DNA of 64,000 nt from Muscardinus avellanarius (GCA_963383645.1 OY726571.1:25962637-26026636), one strand, 5' to 3'. Shown: positions 45,847-57,498, numbered from the stretch's first letter. Made by a program: numbers and translations. Notes: generated by a model not told the origin, from the sequence alone.

Positions 45847-46067
45847 GTTTTTTTTTTTTTTTTTTTTTTGGTACAAGAGGCTTAACCTAGGAGCATTCTA
45901 CCTCCAAGCTGTACTCCCAGTCTTATTTTACTTTTTATTTTGAAATAGGGTCTCACTAAGTTGCTGAAGGTCTTGCTAAGATGCTAAGGTTGGCCTTGAA
46001 CCTGGAATCCTCCTGACTCAGCCTCCCAAGTGCTGGGGTTACGGTCATGCGCCACCACACCTGGCTT
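45847..46067 (-). repeat. B1-dID SINE, antisense
   Basis: T run, GGTACAAGAGGCTTAACCTA, then B1 half ending CGCCACCACACCTGGCT. Confidence 0.87.
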
Positions 46068-46476
46068 GTTTTAAACCTTTGTTTTAATGGTCAATACAGG
46101 ATAAAACAAAATTTTGGCAAAATGAGTCAGTCCTGAACTTGAAGTTGATGATATAATTGCAAAAGAAAAAAATAATTTAAAGCAGATGGTGGCTTATACT
46201 GAGGAGATACATATTGAGAAAATACTTATCTCCCAAACTTTGGAAGCAATTTACCCTTTTTTATGATTTTCAAGTTTTCTATATTTGTAATTATAGTATT
46301 TTATCCTAAACTGGACTTCACTTTAGATGCCATTCATTTAATATAGCGTTTAAAATTCAATTAAGTAGTCGTTAAACATTCATAATTTTATACTTTATTG
46401 TATCTGAAAGGAAATAGCCCTATATTCACATGTAAAAATTTGAGATGAAGTGTTAAACCTATTTTATGAATTGATA
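46068..46476. other. Unique AT-rich sequence
   Basis: Nothing recognised. Confidence 0.5.
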
Positions 46477-46591
46477 AAGTTTGAGGCTGGAATGTAGCTC
46501 AGTGACAAAGCACTTGTCTTGCATGTGAAATGTCCTAGGTTCAATCCTCAGTACCAAAAAAGGCAAAAAAAAAAAAAAAAAGTTAAAGTTT
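46477..46591 (+). repeat. Stand-alone ID element with TSD
   Basis: GAGGCTGGAATGTAGCTCAG, then AAGCACTTGTCTTGCATGTG and GGTTCAATCCTCAGTACC with an A tail, between flanks TAAAGTTTG. A tRNA-derived SINE with Pol III A- and B-box-like segments, not a functional tRNA. Confidence 0.85.
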
Positions 46592-47554
46592 GGTACGCAG
46601 TGTACTACATTCTCAGAGGAAGTAGAATGAAGAGATCTTTCTCTTGGAATTAGTACCTCTCAGGCAGAGAGAATGAATTATATCTCAGTAGATTGAATCT
46701 TTATTCCCAGAAATACTTAAGTCAGCAAGCAGTAGGTACTTAGTCCTGATGTCTACCCTTCCTCCTTTTCCAACAATAACGAATAACCCACAGGATGAAA
46801 ATCCCTAGGACCGCAGTAAGAAATTGGTCATTTCACTCATATTGTTATAAAAATCATGGGGACTGAAATGAAGTTATAGGATTTCTTACTTTCATACATA
46901 AGTGAATGAATGTTACTTTCATATATAAATGCTTTACATACACTTTGGAATTCTCTATTTGAAAACAATAGATTTACGAAGAAAAAAAATTAAAAGAGAC
47001 CCATGTGGCAATTGTTTTAACAGGTTCTAAACCATATTATAAAGATAAATGGCTTTTTCCCCCCATGGCATTTCCGAGTTTTTAGTGGCAGATACTCCTT
47101 ATCATTTGGTGACGTTAAGTAGTTATGTTTAGATATACTTGGTGCTTCTGGTATTCTCTGAATATCAGAAACTTTAAAATATTAGATAATAGGAAAACAC
47201 TTGGTAGTTAATTAAATCTGTTGCAAATCAGAAATGTTTTCTGGGTTCTCTACATGTTATTTTTTCAGTCTCCTCCATTTTATTAAGAAGGGCCTGAATG
47301 ACTAAATGAAACCATTTCAGTTGAGATGGCGTGAACCTCCAGAGACCTCTCCAGTCAGCTTATCGTCTATGCATTCTTTGCTATTGTTAAAGAACATAAC
47401 TTTCCTTTTAGGGACAGAATTTTACAAGAAATTCTCAATGACATTATTCATAATAAATATGTTGTCACGCGAATGAATCATGTTGAAGATCTGTCGAACA
47501 CTACCAAGAATTTTTTTCAATAGAAGTCTTTCAGATAGCCAAAGAGATGTTTAT
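46592..47554. other. Unique sequence
   Basis: No gene or repeat recognised. Confidence 0.5.
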
Positions 47555-47807
47555 ATAAAAACATATGTTCGCGCCGGGCATGGTGGCGCACGCTTGTAAT
47601 CCCCGCGCTTGGGAGGTGGAGACAGGAGGATCGAGCAGGTTCGAAGCCAGCCGAGCTGGCGTAAGAGACCCTGTTTCAAAAATATAAAATAGGTCTGGGA
47701 GTGTAGCCCAGAGGTAGAAGGGCTTCCAGGAACCCCAGTACCACCAAAAAAATAAATAAATAAATAAATAAATAAAAATAAAAATAAAAAAATAAAAACA
47801 TATGTTC
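47555..47807 (+). repeat. Young B1-dID-like SINE (palindrome subfamily), perfect 16-bp TSD
   Basis: TSD (ataaaaacatatgttc) at 47555-47570 and 47792-47807. GCCGGGCATGGTGGCGCACG, B box GGTTCGAAGCC, palindrome GCCAGC-CGA-GCTGGC, (AAAT)n tail. Best preserved of the group. Confidence 0.97.
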
Positions 47808-48109
47808 AATTCTTGGTCTACAAATTTCCTTTATTTTAAATATATTTTTACTAAAGGTACCATACACAGGTGAATTGCATTACCAAATGTGGCGTCCTGG
47901 GTGCCATGGCGACTCTTCTGTCTTCTCTGACTCCATTGTGTAGTCTCACACTAGGTTCAGCCTGTGGGGAGAGAAGCACCTGCCACACACACGTCAGGCT
48001 GACCACACACATCAGGCCTGGTTTTGACAGCCTCTACCACTTACCAGGGTTTCCCCACACAAAACTGCCATATTTGTAGGTTAAAAGATTGAGGAATGCC
48101 AGCTACTCC
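47808..48109. other. Unique sequence
   Basis: A 69-codon open frame (47870-48079) in GC-moderate sequence; no domain recognised. Confidence 0.45.
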
Positions 48110-48220
48110 ATAGTGCTGGCCTAATGCATGTATGATCATGGGAAGTTATTTAATTTCTTTAGGGCTGATTCTTTTTATTTATAATGTGGAAAAATAAAGT
48201 TTTCCTCATGAAATCACTAC
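48110..48220 (+). repeat. MIR-like remnant
   Basis: GGGAAGTTATTTAATTTCTT and a following TATTTATAATGTGGAAAAAT resemble the MIR core and 3' side. Diverged. Confidence 0.5.
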
Positions 48221-48225
48221 AAGAA

Positions 48226-48415
48226 TCGGACACTTGTAATCCCAGCATTTGGGAGGCTGAGACCGGAGAATCTCTGTCCTTGGACAGCCTCAGCTACTTA
48301 GTGAGGCCCTCTGCATCTTAGTTAGACTCTGTTTCAAAATAAAGAATAAAAAATAGGGCTGGGTTGTAGCTCGGAGGTAGAATGCCCCTGGGTTCCATCC
48401 TCAGTACCACACATA
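48226..48415 (+). repeat. B1-dID SINE, 5'-truncated
   Basis: CACTTGTAATCCCAGCATTT to GGGTTCCATCCTCAGTACCA; tail replaced by CA/TA repeats. Confidence 0.9.
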
Positions 48416-48526
48416 CACACACACAAAGAATTGAACGTAATGATGCAATGAAATAATATATATGTATATGTATATGTATATATGTATGTATATGTATATT
48501 GGACTTTTGGCATCTCTATCAGAAGG

Positions 48527-48571
<45 letters not shown>
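48416..48571. repeat. (TATG)n and (GT)n microsatellites between opposed SINEs
   Basis: (TATG/TATA) at about 48456-48500 and (GT)n at 48527-48571, between the 3' tails of two SINEs in opposite orientation. Confidence 0.93.
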
Positions 48572-48573
<2 letters not shown>

Positions 48574-48755
48574 GTGCTGGAAACTGAACCCAGGAGCATT
48601 CTACCTCTGAGCTATACCCCATTTATTTTCACTTTATTTTTATTTGAAAACAGGGCTTCACTAAATTGCAGAGGCTGGCCTCAAACCTGTACCTATAATT
48701 TTCCTGTCTCAGTCTACCAAGTACTGGGTTCACAGGCATACACGCAGCCTAGAAG
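48572..48755 (-). repeat. B1-dID SINE, antisense
   Basis: AGTGCTGGAAACTGAACCCA through CTACCAAGTACTGGGTTCAC. Confidence 0.83.
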
Positions 48756-49369
48756 AAAATTCAGGTAGTTTATCCAATATATCACAGATAAGAAATGGGA
48801 AACTTGTTTTAGAGTCCAAGTGTGTTCTTACATCAAAGCCTTGTTTGGTTTATATTTCCCTTCTATGTTTTCCCATAAGACCTGGCATTGACCAGTGGAT
48901 AATAATGATCCATGTAATTATCTGCCTTTTTCCAAATCAAGGGCATCTTAAAGGTAGGGATCATATTTTTTGCATTGTTTTAACTCAATCTAGGCATGTA
49001 TTTGACAAATAATTGAAAGAGTTTACTTTCCCTATGTTCTTGTCACTTGATACCTTAAGGGAGTTTCAATTTTCCTGATTTTTGCTTTCTTCCAACTACA
49101 GCTTTTGACAACTCTTATTTTAAAATCTCAGCATTTCCCAGAGATTGAGTATTATGGGATCTTTACTCCTAACTACTGCTAATGTCCCTCAGAGCGTAGC
49201 TTGAGTCACTGCCAGGCGGAGGAGCCCTGAATTTTCATTTGCTTGATGCAGATTATTTCAGGAATAAAAAGGAACAGAAAATAGAAACGTGCACACAAAT
49301 ACACGCAGTCCATGCTAGCTGAGAAATATCAATGAGTCCAGAGATATATTGTAATAACGAACAAAACAA
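48756..49369. other. Unique sequence
   Basis: No gene or repeat recognised. Confidence 0.5.
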
Positions 49370-49575
49370 GTAACACCTGAACTATGTGTGGTGGCACATA
49401 CCTGTAAAACCAGTACTTGGGAGGCTGAGATAAGAAGATTGCAGGTTTGAAACCAGCCTCAGCAACTTAGTGAAACCTTCATTGACTTAGTGAGACCTGT
49501 CTCAAAAGAAAAGAAGAAAAGAAAAGAAAAGAAAAGAAAAATGGAGAGAGGTGGAAAAAAACGGTAACACCTGAA
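49370..49575 (+). repeat. B1-only SINE with 12-bp TSD and (GAAAA)n tail
   Basis: TSD (gtaacacctgaa) at 49370-49381 and 49564-49575. B1 half TGTGTGGTGGCACATACCTG to GTGAGACCTGTCTC, then AAAAGAAAAG repeats. No ID half, so a second intact monomer insertion. Confidence 0.92.
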
Positions 49576-49759
49576 AGAGAGGATAGAATACTAGCTGTTT
49601 TCTTATGTGAGAGAAGAAAGCTTTCTCCAAGTCCCTATAGCACTGAATCCCAGAGATGTGGGACAAGAATCAGCCGGGTTCAAGTTTAGCCTGATGTTCA
49701 ATATTTGTAGGAAATGTGCAAGTTTATTTCAGGTTCCAGTTAATTTACCATATCCTAAA

Positions 49760-49998
49760 TTAATCACACATCTTTTTTCGTGTGTGTGTGGGTCTGGGGA
49801 TGGAATTCAGGGGCATTCGACCTCTGAGCTACACCCCCTTGCCCTAGTTTTTATTCTTTATTTTGAAACAGGGTCTCACTAAGTTATAGATGGCCTCACT
49901 AAGTAGCTGAGGCTGTCGGCGAACCGCGATCCTCCTGTCTCAGCCTCCCAAATGCTGGGATTACAAACGTGCCACCACGCCTGGCTATAATTACACAT
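49760..49998 (-). repeat. B1-dID SINE, antisense
   Basis: GGGTCTGGGGATGGAATTCA to GTGCCACCACGCCTGGCT; flanks share CACATCTTT. Confidence 0.92.
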
Positions 49999-50434
49999 CT
50001 TTAGGCTTAAGATTCGACAAACTTGTTTAGCTCACTTTAGATTTTTGTTTCATGTTTCCGTAGAAGTCCTTGTTTACTCTTGGCTATCGTCATGGCTGTT
50101 AATGTTGACAATATTCCATCTCCAGGTTTCTATGTCTTTTATTTTTTCCATACAGGGAATCCAGAAGACAAACAGATCTTTAATGTCACCGTCACCATTA
50201 ACTCAAGAAATGGTTATTATCTATGCTAGTCCCTGCTTTGGGGGAGATAGACAATATGCAAATAAAAATGTCATAAGTCAAGGGGATGGTAAATGCTCTG
50301 AGGAAAAATGGATTGAGGGAGGTGACACAGTAGATGCGTTGTAACTATTTTACATGGGGTGGGGGGCAAGACTTGCCTTCTTTTGGTGAGATCGTATTTG
50401 AGAAGAGACCAGTGGCAAGTGAGGAGGTTCGCCA
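49999..50434. other. Unique sequence
   Basis: A 99-codon open frame (50045-50344) starts near the SINE and lacks recognised domains. Confidence 0.45.
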
Positions 50435-50670
50435 TTCCCTTCATCTGGATGAAGTGCGGGTTGGAGGCCAGCCCTGGCAACTTAGATAACTCTGCTTCAA
50501 AGTTCAAAAATGAAAAGAGCTGGGACTGTGGCTGAGAGCTAGAATGCTGCTGGTTCAGTCCCCAGCACACACATGAAAGTAAGAGAGAAAGAGAGAAGGG
50601 AAGGAAAGAAAGAAGGAAGGAAAGAAGGAAGGAAGGAAAGAAGAAAGAGGCAAAGAGAAAGAGAAAGGAA
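50435..50670 (+). repeat. Old B1-dID SINE with purine tail
   Basis: GGAGGCCAGCCCTGGCAACT, an A-rich linker, ID half GGGACTGTGGCTGAGAGCTA ending CAGTCCCCAGCAC, then a (GAAA/GGAA)n purine tract to 50670. Confidence 0.8.
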
Positions 50671-51010
50671 GGACAACAGTGTAAATGGAGGAATGAACCA
50701 GAGAGCAAGAAGTGGGAGAAGATGTCAGAGAGCAGATGAGACCATATTAAAGCCTTTGACCTTTACCCTCTGCCTAGTGGAGGAGAGACACGACTTGCTA
50801 ATGGAACAATGGCGAAAGAGAGAAGCAGAAGCGCCACGCTGGAGGCTGCTGCAGTAAACCAGTGTGTGGGCGACAGGGGTGGCTTGGGCCAGAGTGGGAG
50901 CAACAGAGGCGGTGAGAAACGCTCAGACTCTGGATCTACTCCAAAGGTGAAGCCAACAGGGCTGACTGATGGGTTGAGAGGGGAGTTGAGGATGATTCCG
51001 CAGCCCTAGG
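50671..51010 (+). repeat. Probable ancient mammalian interspersed repeat
   Basis: CATATTAAAGCCTTTGACCT, GACAGGGGTGGCTTGGGCCA and GGTGAAGCCAACAGGGCTGA recall the order of a widespread old mammalian repeat whose name I cannot give with confidence. Coding potential here (66-94 codons) is probably incidental. Confidence 0.35.
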
Positions 51011-52799
51011 CCTGAGTAATTGGAAAAACAGCCTCTCAACTGAGATGGGAAAGGTCTTATGTGGAGAAGCTTTCAGAGTAAGTGGGGAGGCGGCAACATT
51101 TTTCATTTCATGGTAAGTTGGGGGGGCAGCATTTTTCATTAAAAATTTTTTAAACAAAGCTAGCTGGCTTTAACGTTTGGCATGGAAAGTCTTACATTAA
51201 TCTGCCAAGAATTTCTTCTGGAGGACAGAGCTTCTCTTTAAGGCGATGAGTAAGATTTTTATTCATCCTAACTTAAAGGGACAATACATTGAAGCTGGTC
51301 ATGATAAAATATAAAATCTCTATCATCAGTCTGTGTATACAACTGTCTCATGGATTTCACCTCCTCAAATAACAGGGGTGATTTTCTGGTGTGTGCAGCC
51401 AGAAAGCATATGGTTAATGTAAATAGTGAACTAGTTATCTGGGATTTTAAAAGTCTAGGCTTACATTAAATTAATGGCAAGTATGTACTGAGGACCCAAG
51501 TGTAACTTGGGGGTGATTTAGATCAAGAATTGAAACGTAGTCAGATGTTCACTGGGCGAGATTCTGGCTACTATGGTGACTTAGGGATATTTTTTGGTGG
51601 CCTTTATGTGGGACACAAAGAGGAGACAATGCTTGAATGGTCCAGGAACTCCTTCAATCACTCAGAGATACTCATTATTTTTCTTTTCAATTGTGCAATT
51701 GATATTTATTGGGTTTGAATTTGCTTTTCATATACTGACTTAAAACTCACTTTATTTAAAAAAATCCATGGCCTCTCCTATTCAATCGTAATAACTAGAA
51801 ACTTGAATTTGCCTTAATGTTAGTCAAAGTACTTAGTAGGCAATCGACCCTTCACAATTATGTTCTGGGAAATAGCCGTTGTGGCCTCGTGAGGCACACA
51901 TGATCATAGGAGTCCTGTGTCATTAGTTTGTGTCCCACATACGCCTGTTCAGTGACCAAATAACTGTCAACAAAGACTGGAATGAAAAAATCGGGTCCTA
52001 AGATTAACAGACCTCTGTAAAGAGGTGATACTCTCTGCCCAATAGCCTCGATAGACCAATCTTGTTTCTAAACATAGAGACAATTCCAGGGCCTGTTTCA
52101 TAGCAGGGAGACAATTATTGCCAAAACAAGAAAGGCAGTGTCTCTATATCTCAGGCGCTGGGTGAATTCCACCTGGGCAAGGACTGCACACACAACCGCA
52201 GGCCATCGGTTTGGAGGGACCACGCTAGGCTCAGGACTTCCCTTGATTGTCTTTGAGCAGTTGAAGTGCGTCCCTTAGTTGATAGGTTAGCTAATTGAAA
52301 CAGAATGTGAGACATGGGGAGCACCCCTATGCTTCACACCCAGTTGCTAATAACAAAAATGAACTGTCCTCACTAGGGATGAGGGCCTTTAATAAAAAAC
52401 ATTACATTTGAAATGTTAAAATATAATTTCTAAGTTGTCTCAAAATTCTGATTATGTCTGGAAGGTTTCACTTCAAATTTATCTGAGTGTCAGGCCAGGA
52501 AAGTGATGGATTAATGTTCTCTCCAATTAAGTTAGAGCTCTCTTCACTCAATAAATGTGATTTCCACAAACAGCTTCATTGAGCTTCTAGATTTTGCTCA
52601 TTAATGACAGAGCATTCTTTTGAGCTCCATATCATCTACCTGCATTAAAATGTTTTGGGTTTTTTTTTTCCAGGATTACACCCTCAACCCCCTATCCCAT
52701 AATGTAACTCCAGAATGTTTTTTTTAAAATCTCCACCAATATATAGTAGCTTCCATTTAACTTTTAAGAAAATATAAAGTCATTCTAGTAAAAAATCAC
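51011..52799. promoter_or_regulatory. Repeat-poor block, possible conserved noncoding DNA
   Basis: Apart from an ID remnant at about 52664-52702 no repeat is seen. 52480-52650 has several ATTA cores (GGATTAATG, CAATTAAG, CATTAATGAC); 51840-52330 is GC-moderate. Candidate regulatory DNA by composition only. Confidence 0.3.
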
Positions 52800-53030
52800 T
52801 ATTATTACTATTATTATTACTATTATTATTATTTTGGTACTACTGAAAATTGAACCCAGGGGCGTTCTACCTCTCAGTACACCTCAGCCCTATTTTATAT
52901 TTTAAACAAGGCATTACTAAATTACTGAGGGTTGTGCTAAGTTTCTGAGGGTGGCCTCAAATCTGAGATCCTCCTGCTTCAGCCTCCCAAGTACTGTGAT
53001 TACAGGTAAGTGCCATCATGCCAGGTTTCT
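52800..53030 (-). repeat. Old B1-dID SINE, antisense, with (TTA)n tail
   Basis: (TTA)n 52800-52832, ACTGAAAATTGAACCCAGGG, GATCCTCCTGCTTCAGCCTC, GTGCCATCATGCCAGG. Confidence 0.85.
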
Positions 53031-53039
53031 TGAAAGTCT

Positions 53040-53375
53040 TTTTATGTCCCTGACCCTCACCCTGTTCATCTGGACATGTCAACTTGGTTCAGCCTCAGAT
53101 TTCTTTCTTCTGAGCTTCTGCTCCTGGGCTTCTAAGTAAACCACAGAGATTGCTTGAGGCCTTTGTACATGTTCAAGCTTTGAAACTCCAGCCCCACATT
53201 TAGCCACTGGCTTTACATCCTACTTTGTTGAGAATGAGATCATGTTGTGGTAATTCTCTACTTCATTCCTCTGATATCCTTAATCATCCTGTCTTCTTTT
53301 CTTCATTCTCTTTTTATCCCCCTTGCCTGGCACAAAGTAGGGATTCAGTAAATATTTGTTGAATGAATAAATGAT
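53040..53375 (+). repeat. L2-type ancient LINE 3' end
   Basis: The 3' part reads TTGCCTGGCACAAAGTAGGG then TTTGTTGAATGAATAAATG, typical of L2/MIR tails; upstream 53040-53320 fits an L2 3'UTR less clearly. Confidence 0.65.
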
Positions 53376-53663
53376 TGTTTCTTGATCCCAGTCACTGAGA
53401 CAAATGTTAGTGCTTCCTTTCCCTGTATCCTTCCCATCAGCTTGTAAGCCTGATTAATTTTCTGATTAAACGATTTCTTTTCGAAAAAGGCTTTTTTTGA
53501 TTATGCTTATTGTAGCAAGAAAAACATAAATAAATTTAAGAAATAAAATATAAAATTACTCCATTCAGAGAAAATCACTAACATTTTGATTTTTTATTTT
53601 CTCTATGCTTTTGATTATTTTAAAAAATTAAAAATTAAGTCTTTTATGTAAAAAACATTCTTG
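53376..53663. other. Unique AT-rich sequence
   Basis: Nothing recognised. Confidence 0.5.
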
Positions 53664-53895
53664 TTGCAACACTTTTTTTTTTTTTTTTAGGTGCTGGGAA
53701 TTGAACCCAGAGGTATTCTACCTCTGAGCTATATCTCCCAGTCCTTTTTTCTTTTTGTTCTGAAACAGGGTCTCACTAGATTACTGAGTCTCACTTAAGT
53801 TGCGGAGGCTGTTCTGTAACCTGTAACCCTCTGGTCTCAGCCTCCCAAGTACAGCGATGACAGGCATGTACCACTAAGCTTGGCTTGCAACACTT
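53664..53895 (-). repeat. B1-dID SINE, antisense, 11-bp TSD
   Basis: TSD ttgcaacactt at 53664-53674 and 53885-53895; T tail, GTGCTGGGAATTGAACCCAG, B1 half to CACTAAGCTTGGC. Confidence 0.92.
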
Positions 53896-54062
53896 CTTAA
53901 CTGAGTCGCTTGGAGAAAGTTATCTAATTTCTTTGAGCTTAAATTTACACATCTATGAAACTAATTTAAAAAAAAACCTGCTTATATAATTCTATCATGT
54001 AGATTAAAGGTAAAAACTTAGCATTGCCTGGCACATAGCACTTATTAAATAATCACTCAATC
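53896..54062 (+). repeat. MIR-type ancient SINE, 3' part
   Basis: GAGAAAGTTATCTAATTTCT, TGCCTGGCACATAGCACTTA and AATAATCACTCAATC fit the MIR 3' half. The SINE at 53664 appears inserted in or next to it. Confidence 0.65.
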
Positions 54063-54117
54063 TTGAGATTTTCCCCTCTTCTTTCATTTTTATTCTTCTT
54101 TAAAAATTTGTCTTCTT

Positions 54118-54318
54118 TCGAGCAGGGCATGGTGGTGTACACTTGTAATCCCAGTACTTGGAAGGCTGAGGCAGGAGGATTGCAGGTTCGTGGCCAACCT
54201 CAGCTACTTAGTGAGGCCCTCCACAACTTGTGTTTCAAAGTAAAGAATAAACAATAGGACTGGGGGTGTAGCTCAGAGGTAGAATGACCCTGGGTTCAGT
54301 ACCCAATATTACAAAAAA
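54118..54318 (+). repeat. B1-dID SINE
   Basis: GGCATGGTGGTGTACACTTG, GGTTCGTGGCCAACCTCAGC, ID half GGGGGTGTAGCTCAGAGGTA. Confidence 0.9.
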
Positions 54319-54332
54319 TGTAGTCTTTATTT

Positions 54333-54563
54333 ACTACGTAATCTTTTTTTTTTTTTTTTTTTTTTGGTGGTACTGAGGTTCCTGGAGGCCCTTCTACCCC
54401 CGGGCTACACTCCCAGACCTATTTTTACATTTTTATTTGGAAACAAGGTCTCCTAAGCCAGCAAGCGCAGCTGGCTTCAAACCCGTGTGATCCTCCTTTC
54501 TCTGCCTCCCAAGCGCGGGGATTACAAGCGTGCGCCACCACGCCCGGCTACTACCTAATCTTT
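54333..54563 (-). repeat. Young B1-dID-like SINE (palindrome subfamily), antisense, 14-bp TSD
   Basis: Flanks ACTACGTAATCTTT (54333-54346) and ACTACCTAATCTTT (54550-54563), one mismatch. T tail, GGTGGTACTGAGGTTCCTGG, palindrome AAGCCAG...CTGGCTT, end CCACGCCCGGCT. Confidence 0.95.
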
Positions 54564-54893
54564 ATCAACCATTCATTTATTTCTTTTGAATCATTTGACA
54601 TATCCAAAAGAATAAACGTAACACAGATTTATGTTGCAAAACATACTAATCTGAACACTTGTGAGTCCATAAATAGTGTAAGAGTTACATTAGTAATATT
54701 TGATGCCCTCACACACATACTATTGTCTCCTTCTTTTTTGTTTTTTATTGGTGCACTGTATTCATACATCATAGTGGGATACAGACTTTTGTAGACATAC
54801 ATGCACACATCGCCCAGTCAGCCCCCACCCGGTCCCCACCCCATTACCTCCCCATCACTCCTTCTCATGCTTGGCTTAGTGGTTGACATCTAG

Positions 54894-55788
54894 TATTATA
54901 GGAATTTATCCAAAATTAAAAATGATAATCTCACATAACAGTTTCATTTGTCTGATACCAAGCTTTTGATGACTTAAAGATAACATTTCAATATTTCTTT
55001 TTGCTTTCTTTCTTACCAGAGAATATTTTTTTCTATTTTTTTAGGTGAAACTATCGTATATTTATATATTTATTTTTCAGAAAAAAATCTATCCTAATAT
55101 GGAATATGGATTCTAGATACCCAAAACGATCTTGAAAAAGAACAAAGCTAGAAGATATATATTTTCTGATTTCAAACCATATAAAGCTACAATAATTGAA
55201 ACAGTGTAGTACTGTTCTAAAGGCAGATATATAAACCATTGGAGTTAAATACAAGCCTAGAACTAAATTCTTCCCTAAATTATCAAGTTATTTTTGACAA
55301 GGTTTCCACAAACATTTGGTGGTGGAAATAATAATCTTTTAACTAAATGTTGTTGAAAAATAATAATTACATGGAAAAGAATAAAATTAGACCCTTACCT
55401 AATCCCATATACAAGTATTAACTCAAAATAGATAAAAGACCTAAATATAACTCTTAAGACTATAAACTTTTAGAAGAAAATCTGGGTCATAAATCCTCAC
55501 AACATTGAAATTGGCAGTGATTTCTTGGTTATGATTTCAATGGCACAGGCAACAGAAGAGTATACAAACTCCCTAAAAAATAAAAAAAAATTGTATATCC
55601 AAAGACAATGTAAACAGAGTTAAAAGTTACTAATAGAATGGGATAAAATATTTCCAAATGCTATATCTGAAGGTATATTAATATTCCAACTAGACATCCT
55701 AAAAATTAACAACAATAAAGGCAAACAATACAATTTAGAGATAGGTAAAAGACTAACATAAATAATGAATCTCCACAGATAACCAATC
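54894..55788 (+). mobile_element. Foreign insert: decayed L1 ORF2 piece within the mosaic LINE
   Basis: 55070-55770 matches ORF2 of an old L1 on the plus strand (GAAGATATATATTTTCTGAT, then a TTATTTTTGACAAGG block, then AACTCAAAATAGATAAAAGACC-type region, in L1 order) with many stops. 54894-55069 is not recognised. The boundaries fall where the 3'UTR deviates from other copies (after GGTTGAC) and at the ORF1 stop. Confidence 0.75.
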
Positions 55789-56705
55789 TTAGTTGTCTGT
55801 TGGATGGAAAATCTTGTTTCTCTGGTTCTGGTGTGTGTTACCTATTTCTTCTTTGTAGTTAATCTTTTTGAGTATTTTCTCTAGCGCTGGTTTTGAAGAC
55901 ATAAATTCCTTCAGTTTCTGTTTGTCATGGAAGCTTCTTATTTTTCCATCTAATTTGATAGAAAGTTTTGCTGGGTAGAAAATTTTTGGCTGGAAGTTGT
56001 TTTCTTTCAGAGTTTGGAATATGTTACTCCAAGCCCTTCTGGCTCTCATGACTTGGTTTGGGAAGTCTGGAGTGATTCTAATTGGTTTGCCTCTGAATGT
56101 CACTTGGCCCTTTGTTTTTGTTGCCTTTAAGATTCTCTGCTTGGCTTCCACATTGGTCATTTTGACAATTATGTGGCGTGGGGATCCTCTTCTCTGATCC
56201 TGTCTAAAGGGAGTTCTATAAGTTTTCTGGACCTGTGTATCGACCTCTTGCTCTATGTTTGGAAAATGTTCTGCTATTACTTCCTTGAAGAGATTGTTGA
56301 TCCCTTTGGTATCACTTTCTTTTCCCTCCTCTATTCCAATTATTCTTAGGTTAGCTCTCTTAAAATGGGCCCATATTTCTTCAATGTCAGATTCCTGCTG
56401 TTGGATATTTTTTCTAGATTAGAAACTATGCGTTCATTTTTGGAATGATCATCTTCTAAGAGCGAGATTCTGTTCTCCATGTGATCTAATCAGTTGTTTG
56501 TGCTTTGAATTGAGGCCTTTACTTCATTAATTGCATCCTTTATCTCTTTTTGGCTCTCTCTGCATTCTTTTCAAAGCACCTCTATTATTTCTACAGTTAT
56601 TTTCCTGATTTGATCTTCTAGAAATCTCTGATTTTCTGTTTTATCAGGTTCTGATGTTGTGGGGTTGTGGGCATTCATTGCTCCAGTATTATTCCTCTTT
56701 CCCAT
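55789..56705 (-). pseudogene. L1 ORF1 pseudogene (RNA-binding chaperone protein)
   Basis: From an ATG at 56705 (reads MGKRNN) to a TAA at 55789, about 305 codons, a normal ORF1 length. The N-terminal part is Glu/Lys-rich, coiled-coil-like. The C-terminal part carries ORF1p RRM/CTD blocks, for example NLRIIGIEEG, RTPFRQDQRRGSPRHIIVKM and RARRAWSNIF. In L1 this protein trimerises and coats L1 RNA. It is broken by two in-frame TGA codons (56571-56573 and 56490-56492) and a frameshift near 56400; the last 200 or so codons stay open. Confidence 0.88.
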
Positions 56706-57498
56706 GATTTCGGAAGTTTTTGCCTTCTCTGGGTTCTTCCCTTGGGTCACTATGACTTCACTTAAGGTTTTCTGGATCTCAAGTCTGTAGTATCTCAGAC
56801 CCCACTACTCCTTTACTGGGTTGTATCACAGAGTCTCTGACCCAGGGAGTCGATAGAGGCTGCTTTAAACTATGGGGGGTGCCAGGTTGCACGTTCTCCT
56901 ATGGTGTGATATCTCTGCCACTGCCACTCCCCCACTGGGTCAAGTCTCAGGAAGTACAGTACTGGGATTTCTCTTCTGTGGCCCGCAATTTGACTCACTG
57001 TTCTTGAGTTCGCAGATATAGCTGTACTGGATTCGTTGAATTCGCTGCTGCTGCCGCCAGTGGCAATATGGCGCCGCTGCTACGCCCTCGCCTGTGAGGC
57101 TGGCTTATTTCTTCTTGGTTTTGAGTTCCACTCTGAGTGCCTGCAGCGTGTGCTGAGCTCAGCCACTGGGAGCTTTAGATGTTCCCTGTGCGGAAAAATC
57201 TCGCCTGGCTGTTCCACAGCGGCTCACCTCGGCTTGCTGTAGCCGTCCAGTGAACTCGCCGCTGCCGCCGGCAGTATGGCGCTGCTGCCGCGGTCTCGGG
57301 CGTGAGGCCGGTGTATCTCCTCTGTGGCTCTGAGCTCTGTTCTCAGTCCGCTTTCTCTCTGGAGCCTGGTGATTTTTTTGTTTCTCTGGTGATGGTGTTT
57401 TCTGGCTATGAAAGGCGCTGATTTTGTGGTAATGGAGATTGGTTGTTAGCGGGGCTCTTAAGCCCTGCTTTTCTCGGTCACCATCTTCCTGGAAGTCC
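56706..57498 (-). promoter_or_regulatory. L1 5'UTR/promoter with tandem units
   Basis: GC-rich region upstream of ORF1. 57040-57145 and 57257-57360 align as two copies of a unit about 215 bp apart (both have GCTGC-rich starts, TATGGCG, CGTGAGGC-type and GTTC-CTCTGAGT/CTCAGT blocks). YY1-like ATGGCG cores lie at 57065-57073 and 57273-57281, with an AAGATGG core at the element's 5' end (57481-57487, minus strand). L1 promoters are known to use YY1 and, in rodents, tandem monomers. I infer Pol II promoter function in the past. Confidence 0.65.

Noticed and set aside
46484..46560. Functional tRNA-Ala gene
   Set aside because: It is an ID SINE: A-tailed, flanked by TSDs, and lacking complete cloverleaf pairing.
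55789..56160. 123-codon open frame as a host RNA-binding protein
   Set aside because: It is the C-terminal part of L1 ORF1, with the broken N-terminal part and L1 5'UTR directly upstream.
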